42,660 bases of DNA from DATAMF01 sp964472565 (GCA_964472565.1 CAYYNB010000036.1:1-42660); one strand, 5' to 3'; shown: positions 22,636 to 31,492, counted from the stretch's first letter. Translations and numbers: made by a program. The notes: generated by a model from the sequence alone, not told the origin.

Positions 22636-24735
22636 CTAGCTCTTGAGGACGAGACGCATATCGAGCGCAATTGCCCCACGCCCGCGCTCGTAAACCATCA
22701 GCGGATTGATGTCCATTTCCACGATTTCGGGGAAATCCGTCACCATCTGGCTGATGCGCAACAGGGTTTCGACCAGAGCTTCACGGTCAACCGGCGGTTT
22801 GCCGCGCACGCCGCGCAGCAGCGCCTTCGCCCGGATTTCGTCGAGCATTTCTTCGGCGTCCTGGCGTCCGAACGGTGCCACGCGGAAGGTCACGTCCTTT
22901 AAGACTTCGACCAGAATACCACCCAAACCAAATGTAACCAACGGGCCAAACTGCGGGTCACGGCTCATACCGACCAGCACTTCAACACCATCCATCGGAA
23001 CCATTTCCTGCACAAGGCAGCCCCAAATCCGCGCGTCGGGTACGTACTTTTGGGCGCGGTAAACGATCAGGTCGAACGCGTCGCGCACATCGGCAGCATT
23101 GCGCAGGCCAACTTTCACGCCGCCAACATCGGTTTTATGCAGAATGTCGGGGCTGGCGATCTTAAGCACGACGGGATAGCCGATTTCGTTGGCGCAGTTG
23201 ACCGCTTCGTCGGCGTTGGCGGCGAGAATGCTTCCTGGCAGGCGTAGCCCATAGGCTTCGGCTACTTTACGGGCTTCGGTTTCACCGACGCTGACGCGGC
23301 CTTCTTTGCGAACATCGGCAAAAACGCGCTTGACGGCGGGGCCATCGGCCTTAAAGGAAACCATTTCGGCGTCGGGACGGACGCGGGCAATGTTATAGTC
23401 GCGCATGGCGGCCAACGCTTTGGCAGCCTGTTCGGGAAACATATAATTTGGAATGCTGTAGCTGTTGAGAACGGCTTCGCCTGCTGTGGCGCGTGATTCA
23501 CCCATAAACGCACCGAGGATCGGTTTGTCCACGCGCTGGCTTAGCTGCCCAATGGCATTCGCGGTTTCCACGATTTCGGTCATGGCCTGGGGGGTCACGA
23601 TGCAGATCATACCGTCCACGTTGGGGTCCTGGGCGACCAGTTCCATCGCCGCCGCATATCGATCACCGCGCGCATCACCGAGCACGTCAACGGGATTGTG
23701 GGCGCTGGCGGCAGGGGGCATAACTGCTTTAAGTTTGTCCGTCGTTTCTTTTTCGAATTTGGCTAACTGCATACCACAGCGTTCGAGGGTGTCGGTCGCC
23801 AGAATGCCAGGGCCGCCCGCGTTGGTGATGATGGCGATGCGATCTCCCTTGAGCAAGGGCTGGTTGGCGAAGGCGCGCGCATTGTCGAACAGTTCCTGCA
23901 AGGTATCCATACGCAGCACGCCCGCCTGATAAAAGGCCGCGTCATAGGCTTTTTCGGCCCCGGCGAGCGAACCGGTATGGCTGGACACGGCGCGCGAACC
24001 GGCTTCGGACACACCACTCTTGAGGACAAGGATGGGCTTTTTGCGGGAGACTTCGCGCCCGGTTTTGATAAATTCCTGCCCATTGGGCAGCCCTTCGACA
24101 TAGGCCAGAATCACTTTGGTCTGGGGATCATCGGCCCAGGCGCGCATCAGGTCGTCTTCATTCACATCGGCTTTGTTGCCCAGGCTGACGAATTTGCTGA
24201 AGCCGAGATCAGGCGAGGCCATTGCCCAGTCGATGATGGCGGTTTGCAGTGCGCCCGACTGCGACATAAAACCAATGCTGCCCTGGGGCGGGGTTCCGGT
24301 GGCGAAGGTTACATTCATCGGGGTATAGGTGTCGATAATGCCGAGAACGTTCGGGCCGATGATGCGCATACCATATTTTTTGGCCGAGGCGACCACTTCG
24401 CGTTCCAGTTCCAGCCCTTCAACGCCGGTTTCGCGGAAGCCCGCGCTGATAATGACCAGGGCCTTCACACCTGCTTCACCGCATTCTTTGACGGCACCGA
24501 GCACATGGTTGGACGGGATGACAATAACCGCAAGCTGCGGGACTTCGGGCACGTCCCCAATCGCCTTATAGGCTTTATAGCCGGAAATCTGAGCGGCTTT
24601 GGGGTTGATCGGATAGATGGGGCCTTTGTAGCCCGCCTCGATCAAGTTCGCCAGCACAGTATAACCGAGTTTACCGGGCGTCTCGCTGGCGCCCACAATC
24701 GCAATCGCATTCGGTTTGAAGAATTCTTCGAACAT
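22636..24735 (-). CDS. ADP-forming acetyl-CoA synthetase, fused alpha-beta
   Basis: 699 residues. Order: CoA-binding Rossmann domain (about 5-130, IAIVGASETPGKLGYTVL), ligase domains (SQSGALQTAIIDW; phosphohistidine region SSHTGSLAG with His253), and a C-terminal ATP-grasp domain (about 480-699, GYPVVLKIASPDILHKTDVGGVKVGL; DINPLMV). It turns acetyl-CoA, ADP and phosphate into acetate, CoA and ATP; the reverse is also possible. The alpha and beta parts, separate in some archaea, are fused. GGGAG lies six bases before the ATG. Other acyl groups, or a protein acetyltransferase relative lacking the GNAT domain, cannot be excluded. Confidence 0.92.
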   Translation of the reverse strand: MFEEFFKPNAIAIVGASETPGKLGYTVLANLIEAGYKGPIYPINPKAAQISGYKAYKAIGDVPEVPQLAVIVIPSNHVLGAVKECGEAGVKALVIISAGFRETGVEGLELEREVVASAKKYGMRIIGPNVLGIIDTYTPMNVTFATGTPPQGSIGFMSQSGALQTAIIDWAMASPDLGFSKFVSLGNKADVNEDDLMRAWADDPQTKVILAYVEGLPNGQEFIKTGREVSRKKPILVLKSGVSEAGSRAVSSHTGSLAGAEKAYDAAFYQAGVLRMDTLQELFDNARAFANQPLLKGDRIAIITNAGGPGILATDTLERCGMQLAKFEKETTDKLKAVMPPAASAHNPVDVLGDARGDRYAAAMELVAQDPNVDGMICIVTPQAMTEIVETANAIGQLSQRVDKPILGAFMGESRATAGEAVLNSYSIPNYMFPEQAAKALAAMRDYNIARVRPDAEMVSFKADGPAVKRVFADVRKEGRVSVGETEARKVAEAYGLRLPGSILAANADEAVNCANEIGYPVVLKIASPDILHKTDVGGVKVGLRNAADVRDAFDLIVYRAQKYVPDARIWGCLVQEMVPMDGVEVLVGMSRDPQFGPLVTFGLGGILVEVLKDVTFRVAPFGRQDAEEMLDEIRAKALLRGVRGKPPVDREALVETLLRISQMVTDFPEIVEMDINPLMVYERGRGAIALDMRLVLKS

Positions 24736-24827
24736 TTGGAACTCCCTAGGAGGAATAAGCCAACACGAGGTCAGCAGAGTGCAACCAAATTCAAACGCCC
24801 GGACTGAGCAACCCCAGGACATGCGCC

Positions 24828-24833
24828 ATTATA
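24828..24833 (-). promoter_or_regulatory. -10 box of the acetyl-CoA synthetase gene
   Basis: A perfect TATAAT lies on the minus strand about 93 bases before the ATG, within GGTATAATGGCGC. The same 13 bases occur at the promoter near 36752. No good -35 box is visible at 16-18 bp. Confidence 0.5.
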
Positions 24834-24957
24834 CCCTCCCTGCCCCATCACGCCACAGAGAGAAGTCATACGACAAAGTGACAAATTGCACAGAGTAGTT
24901 TTCTGATAACGAGGTATGTATCATGGAGTGTGTGGCATTCAATAACAAGAAGAAACG

Positions 24958-25812
24958 ATGGCACGTAACCGGCTGTTTTTGATCTTTGGCACCAGCACCA
25001 CCCTGGCTGTGATTTACTGGTTCGCGGTGATCGGATTCTGGATTCGGGTGGGACAGGAACCCTGGTGGGACCAGCGCACGATTTTTCGGGAAACCCTGCA
25101 TCACCTGGATAATGTGTATGTAGTGCCGCTGTACCGGAACCCGCCCTGGACCGCGATCATTATCGCGCCGTTCAGCCTGATGCCGCTGCACCTGTCGGTG
25201 CTGATCCAACTGGTGATGTTTTTTGGCATATTGACGGTGATGACCTATCGCTACGGCGGCAACCTGCTGCATGTGCTGCTGGTGCTTGGCTCGCCGATTG
25301 GATTCGACGCGGCGCTGGAATTTAATATTGACTGGCTGATCGCCATCGGGTTGTGTGTCCCAACCGTCTACAGCGGGGTCTTTCTGATGATCAAACCGCA
25401 GGTGGCACTCGGCTACTTTTTCAGCTTTCAGATTTCCACCCTGATCAAGATGGGATTAATCTCACTGGCGGTTGTGCTCATCTCGCTGCCGATTTACGGG
25501 CTGTGGCCGCTGGATATGCTGAATATCGCGGAAACATCGGGTCTGGATCAATCCGTGCATAATGTCGCACCGGCATTTTTGCTGGGATGGCCGATCTCCC
25601 TGACCATCGGGACGGTGCTGGCGCTGCGGGCGTTTTTGCGCAAAGACCCTTATATTGGCATTATTGCGGGCATATTTTTTGCGCCCTATATTACCCTGTA
25701 CAGCCTGGTTATCCCCCTGGTCTTTGTGACTATCCGGCACCCCTGGCTCGTGCTGGAATTTAATATCGTGGTGTGGCTGCTGTATGGCGCAGCGATGATC
25801 ACCTATTTGTAA
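24958..25812 (+). CDS. Polytopic membrane protein, GT87-like
   Basis: 284 residues with seven to nine hydrophobic segments. NPPWTAIIIAPFSLMPL and MIKPQVALGYF recall the YPP and KPQ motifs of GT87 (DUF2029) polyprenyl-phosphate-sugar glycosyltransferases, but the protein is shorter than those enzymes and no catalytic residues can be assigned with confidence. The ribosome site is weak (AAGAAG). It is divergent from the acetyl-CoA synthetase gene, and a promoter for the cysteine desulfurase operon follows directly. The 222-bp gap before it holds only the opposite promoter and no other clear feature. Confidence 0.55.
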   Translation: MARNRLFLIFGTSTTLAVIYWFAVIGFWIRVGQEPWWDQRTIFRETLHHLDNVYVVPLYRNPPWTAIIIAPFSLMPLHLSVLIQLVMFFGILTVMTYRYGGNLLHVLLVLGSPIGFDAALEFNIDWLIAIGLCVPTVYSGVFLMIKPQVALGYFFSFQISTLIKMGLISLAVVLISLPIYGLWPLDMLNIAETSGLDQSVHNVAPAFLLGWPISLTIGTVLALRAFLRKDPYIGIIAGIFFAPYITLYSLVIPLVFVTIRHPWLVLEFNIVVWLLYGAAMITYL

Positions 25813-25817
25813 TAGGG

Positions 25818-25846
25818 CTGACAAATCAGCGTGATTAGGGTACAAT
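25818..25846 (+). promoter_or_regulatory. Promoter of the tRNA-thiolation operon
   Basis: CTGACA (25818-25823) and TACAAT (25841-25846) are 17 bp apart. The -35 box lies inside a small dyad, GCTGA-CAAA-TCAGC (25817-25830), which could be an operator. Transcription would start near 25853. Confidence 0.6.
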
Positions 25847-25891
25847 AGCGCGAATATGTTGAATATGGGTGAAGGAAATTGCAGGGCCAAC

Positions 25892-27073
25892 ATGAAGCGA
25901 ATCTACCTTGATCATAGTGCTACAACGCCACTCGATTCTCGCGTGTTGGAAGCGATGCTGCCCTATTTCAGCGAGAACTATGGTAATTCACTGGCGGTCC
26001 ACAGTTTCGGGCGCGAAGCCGAACACGCCGTCGAGTCGGCACGGCAAACGATGGCCGATTTGTTAAACGCCGCGCCGCACGAGATCGTGTTTACCAGCGG
26101 CGGGACTGAAAGCGATAACCTGGCACTGCGCGGGCTGGCGCAGGATGCGCACACACAGAACCGGCCCTTCACCATCGTGACCACCCCGGTTGAACACGAA
26201 GCGGTGATTGGCACCGCGCGGCAAATCTGCCGCACGCTAAACGCAGCGCTGCGGCTGGTGCCCGTTGATCATCTGGGGCAAGTCTGGCCGGACGATCTGC
26301 GGGCGGCGCTGCGCGGACTGCCGGCCAATGGCATCACACTGGTGAGCCTGATACATACCAATAACGAGGTCGGCACGGTGAATCGCATCGCGGAATTAGC
26401 AGCGGTGGCGCGGGAATTTGGCGCACTGATTCACACGGATGCGGTGCAAGGCGCGGGACAGATCGCGCTGGATGTACAGGCGTTGGATGTCGATATGCTG
26501 TCGATGTCGGCGCACAAACTTTACGGACCCAAAGGAATGGGTGTATTCTATCTGCGGGATGGGGTGCCGTTTCTGTCGTCATCGACAGGAGCGAAGCACG
26601 AAGATTATCGTCGCGCCGGGACCCATAACGTCCCTGGTATCGTGGGAACAGCAAAGGCATTCGAATTGGCCCGCGCCGAGTTAAGATTGAATGCCGAGCG
26701 ATTAATGGCGCTGCGGGACCGTCTGGTGGAAGGGGTGCTGGCACGCATCCCCGATGCGGATCTGAGCGGACATCCAACCGAGCGACTGCCCGGACATGCC
26801 AGCTTTGTTTTCCGCCATGTCGAGAGTAATGTACTGCTGATGCATCTCGACCAACACGGGATCGCCGCGTCATCGGGGAGCGCGTGTAAAACGGGCAACC
26901 CGAAACCCTCGGCTATTCTTGAAGCGCTGGGCTACGGATCCGAGTGGACGCGCGGCGGGCTGCGCCTGACGCTCGGCCACAGTACCACTGCCGACGACGT
27001 GGATGTGGTCCTGACCGTCTTACCGGAAGCGGTTGAGCGAATCCGTCAAATCGGGGTGCTCAGTCTGTCGTAA
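25892..27073 (+). CDS. Cysteine desulfurase (IscS/NifS class)
   Basis: 393 residues, PLP-dependent. It takes sulfur from cysteine as a protein persulfide. Visible: YLDHSATTPLD at the N-terminus, GGTESDNLAL, catalytic EHEAV (His102), PLP-binding Lys209 in SAHKLYGPKG, and the sulfur-carrying Cys332 in SSGSACKTG within a mobile loop. AGGG lies six bases before the ATG. The next two genes are a zinc ribbon and mnmA, so it most likely supplies sulfur for tRNA 2-thiouridine, as YrvO does for MnmA in Bacillus. No IscU or SufU lies nearby. Confidence 0.93.
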   Translation: MKRIYLDHSATTPLDSRVLEAMLPYFSENYGNSLAVHSFGREAEHAVESARQTMADLLNAAPHEIVFTSGGTESDNLALRGLAQDAHTQNRPFTIVTTPVEHEAVIGTARQICRTLNAALRLVPVDHLGQVWPDDLRAALRGLPANGITLVSLIHTNNEVGTVNRIAELAAVAREFGALIHTDAVQGAGQIALDVQALDVDMLSMSAHKLYGPKGMGVFYLRDGVPFLSSSTGAKHEDYRRAGTHNVPGIVGTAKAFELARAELRLNAERLMALRDRLVEGVLARIPDADLSGHPTERLPGHASFVFRHVESNVLLMHLDQHGIAASSGSACKTGNPKPSAILEALGYGSEWTRGGLRLTLGHSTTADDVDVVLTVLPEAVERIRQIGVLSLS

Positions 27074-27091
27074 TGCAGGAGGGAAAGACCA

Positions 27092-27364
27092 ATGCCGGTC
27101 TGCAAGAACTGTGGGAACACGTTTAAGGGAAGTGGCGATCTGTGCCCGGATTGCCAGGCCGATCTTCAGTGGGAGGAGCAGGATCAAGCTCCTGCGCCGC
27201 GCCAACAAGCGCCCAAACAATCAACGCAGGAGATGAACCTGGCGAAATATATTCTCCAATCGCCCGACCGCCACAGCACGCGTGAGGTGGCCTGGGCACG
27301 GAGTATGCTCGATCTTCCTGAAGTGGAGGATGACGAGTTCGACGAGGAGATCGATGAGTCGTAA
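27092..27364 (+). CDS. Small zinc-ribbon protein between cysteine desulfurase and mnmA
   Basis: 90 residues. An N-terminal zinc ribbon (Cys4, Cys7, Cys18, Cys21) is followed by a flexible Gln/Pro segment, a short conserved-looking helix (LAKYILQSPDRHSTREVAWARSMLDLPEV) and an acidic tail. GGAGGG lies upstream of the ATG. Its end overlaps the mnmA start by 11 bases, so translation is probably coupled. No family was recognised. Its position suggests a role in tRNA thiolation, for example as a tRNA or sulfur-transfer adaptor, but this is inferred from context alone. Confidence 0.75.
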   Translation: MPVCKNCGNTFKGSGDLCPDCQADLQWEEQDQAPAPRQQAPKQSTQEMNLAKYILQSPDRHSTREVAWARSMLDLPEVEDDEFDEEIDES

Positions 27365-28442
27365 ACCACGTGTAGTCGTCGCGATGAGCGGCGGTGTGGA
27401 CAGTTCAGTTTCAGCAGCCCTGCTCGTCCAGCAGGGCTGTGATGTCATTGGCATGATGATGCGGCTGTGGTCGGAGGACTGCGGCGAGGGCGGCGCGAAC
27501 CGCTGCTGCACGCCGGGACAGATGGCCGACGCGCGCCGGATCGCGGACCAGCTTGGAATTCCGTTTTATGTGATCGACACGCAGGACGTGTTTCGCGGCA
27601 CCATCGTGCAGTTTTTCATCGAACGCTATGCGGCAGGCGATACGCCGAATCCTTGTTTGGAGTGTAACCGCCATATTCGTTTTGAATGGCTGCTGAAGCA
27701 TGCGCTGGCGCTGGATGCGGATTATCTGGCGACGGGACACTATGCCCGCATCCGGCGCGACGCCGACGGGTCGGCGCATTTGCTCAAAGGCCAGTCCGAC
27801 GCGAAAGATCAGAGCTACGTGTTGAGTGTGCTCACACAGGACAAATTACAGCGGGCGATGTTCCCGATTGGCGAGTATGAAAAGCCGTATGTACGCCAGA
27901 TCGCGGATCAGTTGGGGCTGCCCGTCGCGCAGAAGCACGACAGCCAGGATTTATGTTTTCTGGCGGATGGCGATTACCGTCGTTTTCTGGCGCAAAACCG
28001 CCCGGAGGCGATGCGGCCCGGCCCGATTCTGACGCGCGAAGGGCGCGAACTCGGCCAGCATACCGGACTGCCGAATTACACTATCGGCCAGCGTAAGGGC
28101 CTGGGAGTCAGCGGCGGGGCGGATCCGCTGTATGTGCTGGAAATGGACCCGGTTCGGAATGCGTTGATCGTGGGTACGGCGGACGAGTTGGGGCGGCGCA
28201 GCCTGATCGCGGGGCGAGTCAACTGGATGATGGGACAGGTGCCCAGCGGCCCGTTCCGCGCGGAGGTAAAAATCCGCTACAAGTCGCGCCCGGCTCCGGC
28301 GACTGTTACCCCCCTGCCCGACCAGCGGATCGCGGTGGAGTTTGACCAACCCTTGCGCGACATCACGCCCGGTCAGGGTGCAGTGGTGTATGAGGGCGAG
28401 GAATGCCTCGGCGGGGGCATTATCGCGCGGGTGGAGGCGTAA
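27354..28442 (+). CDS. mnmA: tRNA-specific 2-thiouridylase MnmA, CxxC type
   Basis: 362 residues; puts sulfur on C2 of uridine 34 in certain tRNAs. The ATP-binding PP-loop is AMSGGVDSSVSAALL (10-24), tRNA-binding and catalytic parts follow (TGHYARI; KDQSYVLSVL), and the second catalytic Cys is Cys201 in HDSQDLCF. The first catalytic site reads NPCLECN (Cys101, Cys104), so CxxC where E. coli and B. subtilis enzymes have DxxC. An extra CysCys is at 51-52. Such a three-Cys set could hold an iron-sulfur cluster. It overlaps the zinc-ribbon gene and ends two bases from the convergent nitrilase gene. Confidence 0.95.
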   Translation: MSRKPRVVVAMSGGVDSSVSAALLVQQGCDVIGMMMRLWSEDCGEGGANRCCTPGQMADARRIADQLGIPFYVIDTQDVFRGTIVQFFIERYAAGDTPNPCLECNRHIRFEWLLKHALALDADYLATGHYARIRRDADGSAHLLKGQSDAKDQSYVLSVLTQDKLQRAMFPIGEYEKPYVRQIADQLGLPVAQKHDSQDLCFLADGDYRRFLAQNRPEAMRPGPILTREGRELGQHTGLPNYTIGQRKGLGVSGGADPLYVLEMDPVRNALIVGTADELGRRSLIAGRVNWMMGQVPSGPFRAEVKIRYKSRPAPATVTPLPDQRIAVEFDQPLRDITPGQGAVVYEGEECLGGGIIARVEA

Positions 28443-28444
28443 CT

Positions 28445-29326
28445 TTAGCGCCGCGAGTCGGGACGCACGAACGGCGGCGCTACCTGTTCCGATGTGAGCA
28501 GGCCATAGGCGCGCGGCTTGCGATACGAATTTCCCCAACATTCGACTTCCCGATAAGCGCGCAGTTTGTCGAGATCAAACACCGCCAGACAGACGCCTTC
28601 TTCCCCGCCCGCCTCGATCACTTTCATGTTCAAGGATTGTTCATTGGCATCAAACGCGATCCCATCGAACGCAATAGAATGCCCATTTTCGGTTGGAGCC
28701 GCGTAATTTGCCAGCGCCACCGCGACCATATTTTCATAAGCGCGCGTGCGAAGCTGCGAGATTCGATTTTCTTCTATCGGGCAGGCGTTCGGCACCAGGA
28801 TTACTTCTGCCCCCTGCAACATCAGAATCCGCGCTGGTTCAGGGAATTCGCGGTCATAGCAGATCATCGCGCCGACCTTGACCGGACCCTGTGTCGTATC
28901 CAGCGCCTCCACGCAGAAAGCCTCGCCGGGTGTCAGCAGCGCCTCGACGCCAAAATCGCAGGTGTGGACTTTCGCATAGGTGAACACAATTTTCCCGTGA
29001 CGATCAATCAGCGACAGGCTGTTACGCGGGCTGCCGTCCCAGGCTTCGAGGTAGGTGATCGCGATAGCAAGATTGAGTTCGCGCGCCAGAGTCTGAAAAT
29101 GCCGGATAAAGGGGTGGTCACGGCCAATTGCCTGAGATTGCCACTGCTCCACCGCCGCCGGATTATCGCGCGCCGGGAAGCGATAGCCATTGCTCCACAT
29201 TTCAGGGAACAGTACCACATCCGCGCCCAGCGCTGCCGCCTGACGGCAGCAGGTTTCACCCTTGCGCTGGTTGGCTTCCAATGTCGCTTCAGGATTCAAT
29301 TGCAGCAGTGCAACATGCAGTTTCAA
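28445..29326 (-). CDS. Carbon-nitrogen hydrolase (nitrilase superfamily)
   Basis: 293 residues with the complete catalytic triad: Glu42 (LFPEMWSNGY), Lys119 (YAKVHTCDF) and Cys156 (MICYDREFPEPAR). Members hydrolyse amides such as N-carbamoyl compounds or omega-amides; the substrate cannot be told. The start is TTG, six bases after GGGAGG, and it overlaps the TGA of the gene before it (TTGA), so translation should be coupled. Upstream extensions would run into that gene and were rejected. Confidence 0.88.
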   Translation of the reverse strand: MKLHVALLQLNPEATLEANQRKGETCCRQAAALGADVVLFPEMWSNGYRFPARDNPAAVEQWQSQAIGRDHPFIRHFQTLARELNLAIAITYLEAWDGSPRNSLSLIDRHGKIVFTYAKVHTCDFGVEALLTPGEAFCVEALDTTQGPVKVGAMICYDREFPEPARILMLQGAEVILVPNACPIEENRISQLRTRAYENMVAVALANYAAPTENGHSIAFDGIAFDANEQSLNMKVIEAGGEEGVCLAVFDLDKLRAYREVECWGNSYRKPRAYGLLTSEQVAPPFVRPDSRR

Positions 29327-30213
29327 TCTGAACCTCCCTGCTCCAGCATGGCTTTCGCCCGCGCCAAACATTCCTCATCGCCCGCCATTTCGCCAATGTG
29401 ATACGCCTGCCGCGCCAGAATCAAGGCGGCTTCGCGCTCCGTCTTTAACAGCGATGCGGCAATATCCAACAGTTGATCCGGTTCCTGATCGGTCAGGCCC
29501 TCGTAGCGCACGATCAGATGAGCCGCGATACGAAAGGCGCGTTTGGATAACTGGCGCTCTTTGATGGCTTCCAATGAAATACCGACCAGATGGGCCAGAA
29601 TGACCAACTGGTTGATCTGCATATGGGCCAGCTTACTAAACGCCTGACGGTTGTCATCAGCCAGCCGCGAGAGGTCCAGCCCCATCACCTTGAGGCCGAA
29701 GCGCTGCAAACGGCCCATTTTGGGCGGCGGCATAGGCGGAATACGCTCCGCCAGATCGACGAGATTGATCGCGGCGAGATCGGGCAGGCGGTTGAGCGCG
29801 GTATCCAGCCAGCGGCGGTTCGCATTCTGATCGCCTAATAACTGGTGGGCGTTGGCGATGGCAATATCAATCCGCGCCTCGTTGATACCGCGTTCGCTGC
29901 GCTTGAGCGCCGCGCTGAATGCATCACGGGCAATGGTGTAGGGATTCGGCTCATCCTCGGATGTAGACGGCGCACGGTTATCGTAGCGGTACAACAGCCG
30001 GGTGGTGTGCAGTTTGAGCACACTGTCAATCAGCGAGCGGTCATCTTCGGAGCTTTCACGATCCAGCGCGGCGCTAAACGCCTGCCGTTCGCCTTCGTTC
30101 AAGCTGTCCGCATGATCTTCGAACCAGCGATCTAACGCCGCCAACGCCTGATCGAGAGAACGTTCACCGGACAACACCGCGTTGGTTTGGGTATCAATAT
30201 GATCGAGCAGCAT
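29323..30213 (-). CDS. Helical protein of unknown function
   Basis: 296 residues, apparently all helical and soluble. It begins MLLDHIDTQTNAVLSGERSLDQALAALDRWFEDHADSLNEGERQAF and has a distinct middle segment MPPPKMGRLQRFGLKVMGLDLSRLADD. Repeats such as AAHLIVRYEGLTDQEPDQLLDIAASLLKTEREAALILARQAYHIGEMAGD recall TPR-like hairpins. No family or active site was recognised. It is co-translated with the nitrilase-family gene through a 4-base TTGA overlap. A weak ribosome site (AAAAGAAG) precedes the ATG. Confidence 0.65.
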   Translation of the reverse strand: MLLDHIDTQTNAVLSGERSLDQALAALDRWFEDHADSLNEGERQAFSAALDRESSEDDRSLIDSVLKLHTTRLLYRYDNRAPSTSEDEPNPYTIARDAFSAALKRSERGINEARIDIAIANAHQLLGDQNANRRWLDTALNRLPDLAAINLVDLAERIPPMPPPKMGRLQRFGLKVMGLDLSRLADDNRQAFSKLAHMQINQLVILAHLVGISLEAIKERQLSKRAFRIAAHLIVRYEGLTDQEPDQLLDIAASLLKTEREAALILARQAYHIGEMAGDEECLARAKAMLEQGGSD

Positions 30214-30306
30214 AGACTTCTTTTCTGGAAAGCAAGATCCATGAACCCCATTGTACCGCATTTTACTCATGCGACGGAGGGGTTCATGGGTCCGATTTCC
30301 GCGCCG

Positions 30307-31380
30307 CTAGTTCCAATCGATGGTAACAGTGGCGACCCCGATTTCGCTTTGCGCGGGATAGGTGTTAAAAATCGAGTAGTAGAGATAATAGCGCCCGTCT
30401 ACAACCACAATGGATGAAACCTGCGGCACCATCGTCCCCTCACAGGGGAGCAGCGGCGCGGTGCCATAGCGGGTCCAGTGAATGCCGTCGCCGCTGTAGG
30501 CAAAACCAATCCCGGCGGGAATTTCATCGCAGGTTCCCCCGCTGCCGAAATAGTCGAACCAACTCGCGCCCCAGCCAGTATAGAACATCTCCCAGCCGTT
30601 ATCGCCCAGGCGCACCGCTGCCGGATCGATGTTGTCGCCGCCATCCCACGCGCCGCTTTCCGTCCCCACAAAAACCGGGTCACTGGCACGGAACTGCGCT
30701 TTCGTGGTTTCGGGATCATCATATTTGGTCCAGGTTATGCCATCGGTGGATGTGGCACGCCCAACAGCCCCAAAACTGCCGTAAGCATCATAGTAGAGAA
30801 TGTATTCCTGATCGACCTTCAAAACGGCATTTGCGGCCACCAGATGCCCGTCCCAATCACGCCCGCCCTCGGCTTCCATGATTGGCTGATCGTCAATGGT
30901 CCAGGGGCCTTCGGGTGACGAGGCGGTAGCCCGCAAAATGGAAAGCGACTGATCCGCAACATCATATCGCTCGTGCGGATTAAGGTATAAAATCCAGGTA
31001 TTGCCATCGACCACCGGAACGGCCATGCGGATTCCGTTGGCCGCGCGAGCCGGATCGAGTTCAAGGATCGGGTTGCCTTCATATTTCGTCCAGGTTAATC
31101 CATCTTCGGAGGTAGCGTAACCGATGGCCGAAGGTTGAATGCTAAAGTCTGCACCACCCGCATAAAACATATGAAACAACCCAGCATGATAGATCACCTG
31201 CCCGCCATAGGTGAAACCTGCATCCCATTCGCCTTCCACACCGCGCGGGATCACGGGATTGCTGCTGGACGGCTCAAGGGTGACGTTGGTGGGCGTTTTG
31301 CCCTCCTGTGCATGAAGCACGCCGCCACCAAGCGCCAGACACATAACAAAAAATACGATGCTCAAACTGCGCCGGTTCAT
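30307..31380 (-). CDS. Secreted five-bladed beta-propeller, glycosidase-like
   Basis: 357 residues. A signal peptide (about 1-24, ending VLHAQ) precedes repeats of the GH32/GH43/GH130-like propeller: IGYATSEDGLTWTKYEGNPIL, VGRATSTDGITWTKYDDP and IGFAYSGDGIHWTRYGTAPLL, each with an SxDGxxW motif, plus YNGG-like FHMFYAGG, YILYYDAYG, WEMFYTGWG and YYLYYSIF. Acidic residues in WDGHLVAANAV and WDGGDNIDPAAV could be catalytic but this is not certain. Likely acts on extracellular carbohydrate. AAAGGAAG lies before the ATG. No transporter is adjacent. Confidence 0.72.
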   Translation of the reverse strand: MNRRSLSIVFFVMCLALGGGVLHAQEGKTPTNVTLEPSSSNPVIPRGVEGEWDAGFTYGGQVIYHAGLFHMFYAGGADFSIQPSAIGYATSEDGLTWTKYEGNPILELDPARAANGIRMAVPVVDGNTWILYLNPHERYDVADQSLSILRATASSPEGPWTIDDQPIMEAEGGRDWDGHLVAANAVLKVDQEYILYYDAYGSFGAVGRATSTDGITWTKYDDPETTKAQFRASDPVFVGTESGAWDGGDNIDPAAVRLGDNGWEMFYTGWGASWFDYFGSGGTCDEIPAGIGFAYSGDGIHWTRYGTAPLLPCEGTMVPQVSSIVVVDGRYYLYYSIFNTYPAQSEIGVATVTIDWN

Positions 31381-31428
31381 AAGTTCTTCCTTTCCACGCT
31401 GAAGAAACCTGATCCTTATACGCAGCGC

Positions 31429-31480
31429 AGAATAAAAACAGCAACAGATCACACAATACTACGTAGAAGAATAAAAACAG
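31429..31480. repeat. 13-bp direct repeat in a divergent promoter region
   Basis: AGAATAAAAACAG occurs at 31429-31441 and again at 31468-31480, with the palindrome CTACGTAG between. The second copy lies next to the GGGAG ribosome site of the plus-strand protease gene. It may be coincidental or an operator pair. Confidence 0.35.
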
Positions 31481-31492
31481 GGAGAATACACG

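Noticed and set aside
23977..24807. Plus-strand open frame of 276 codons opposite the acetyl-CoA synthetase gene
   Set aside because: Shadow of a clear ADP-forming synthetase; repeated Gly/His/Phe pattern without a domain.
25856..25891. Longer cysteine desulfurase starting at ATG 25856
   Set aside because: That ATG is about three bases after the predicted transcription start, and the added residues precede the conserved KRIYLDH start.
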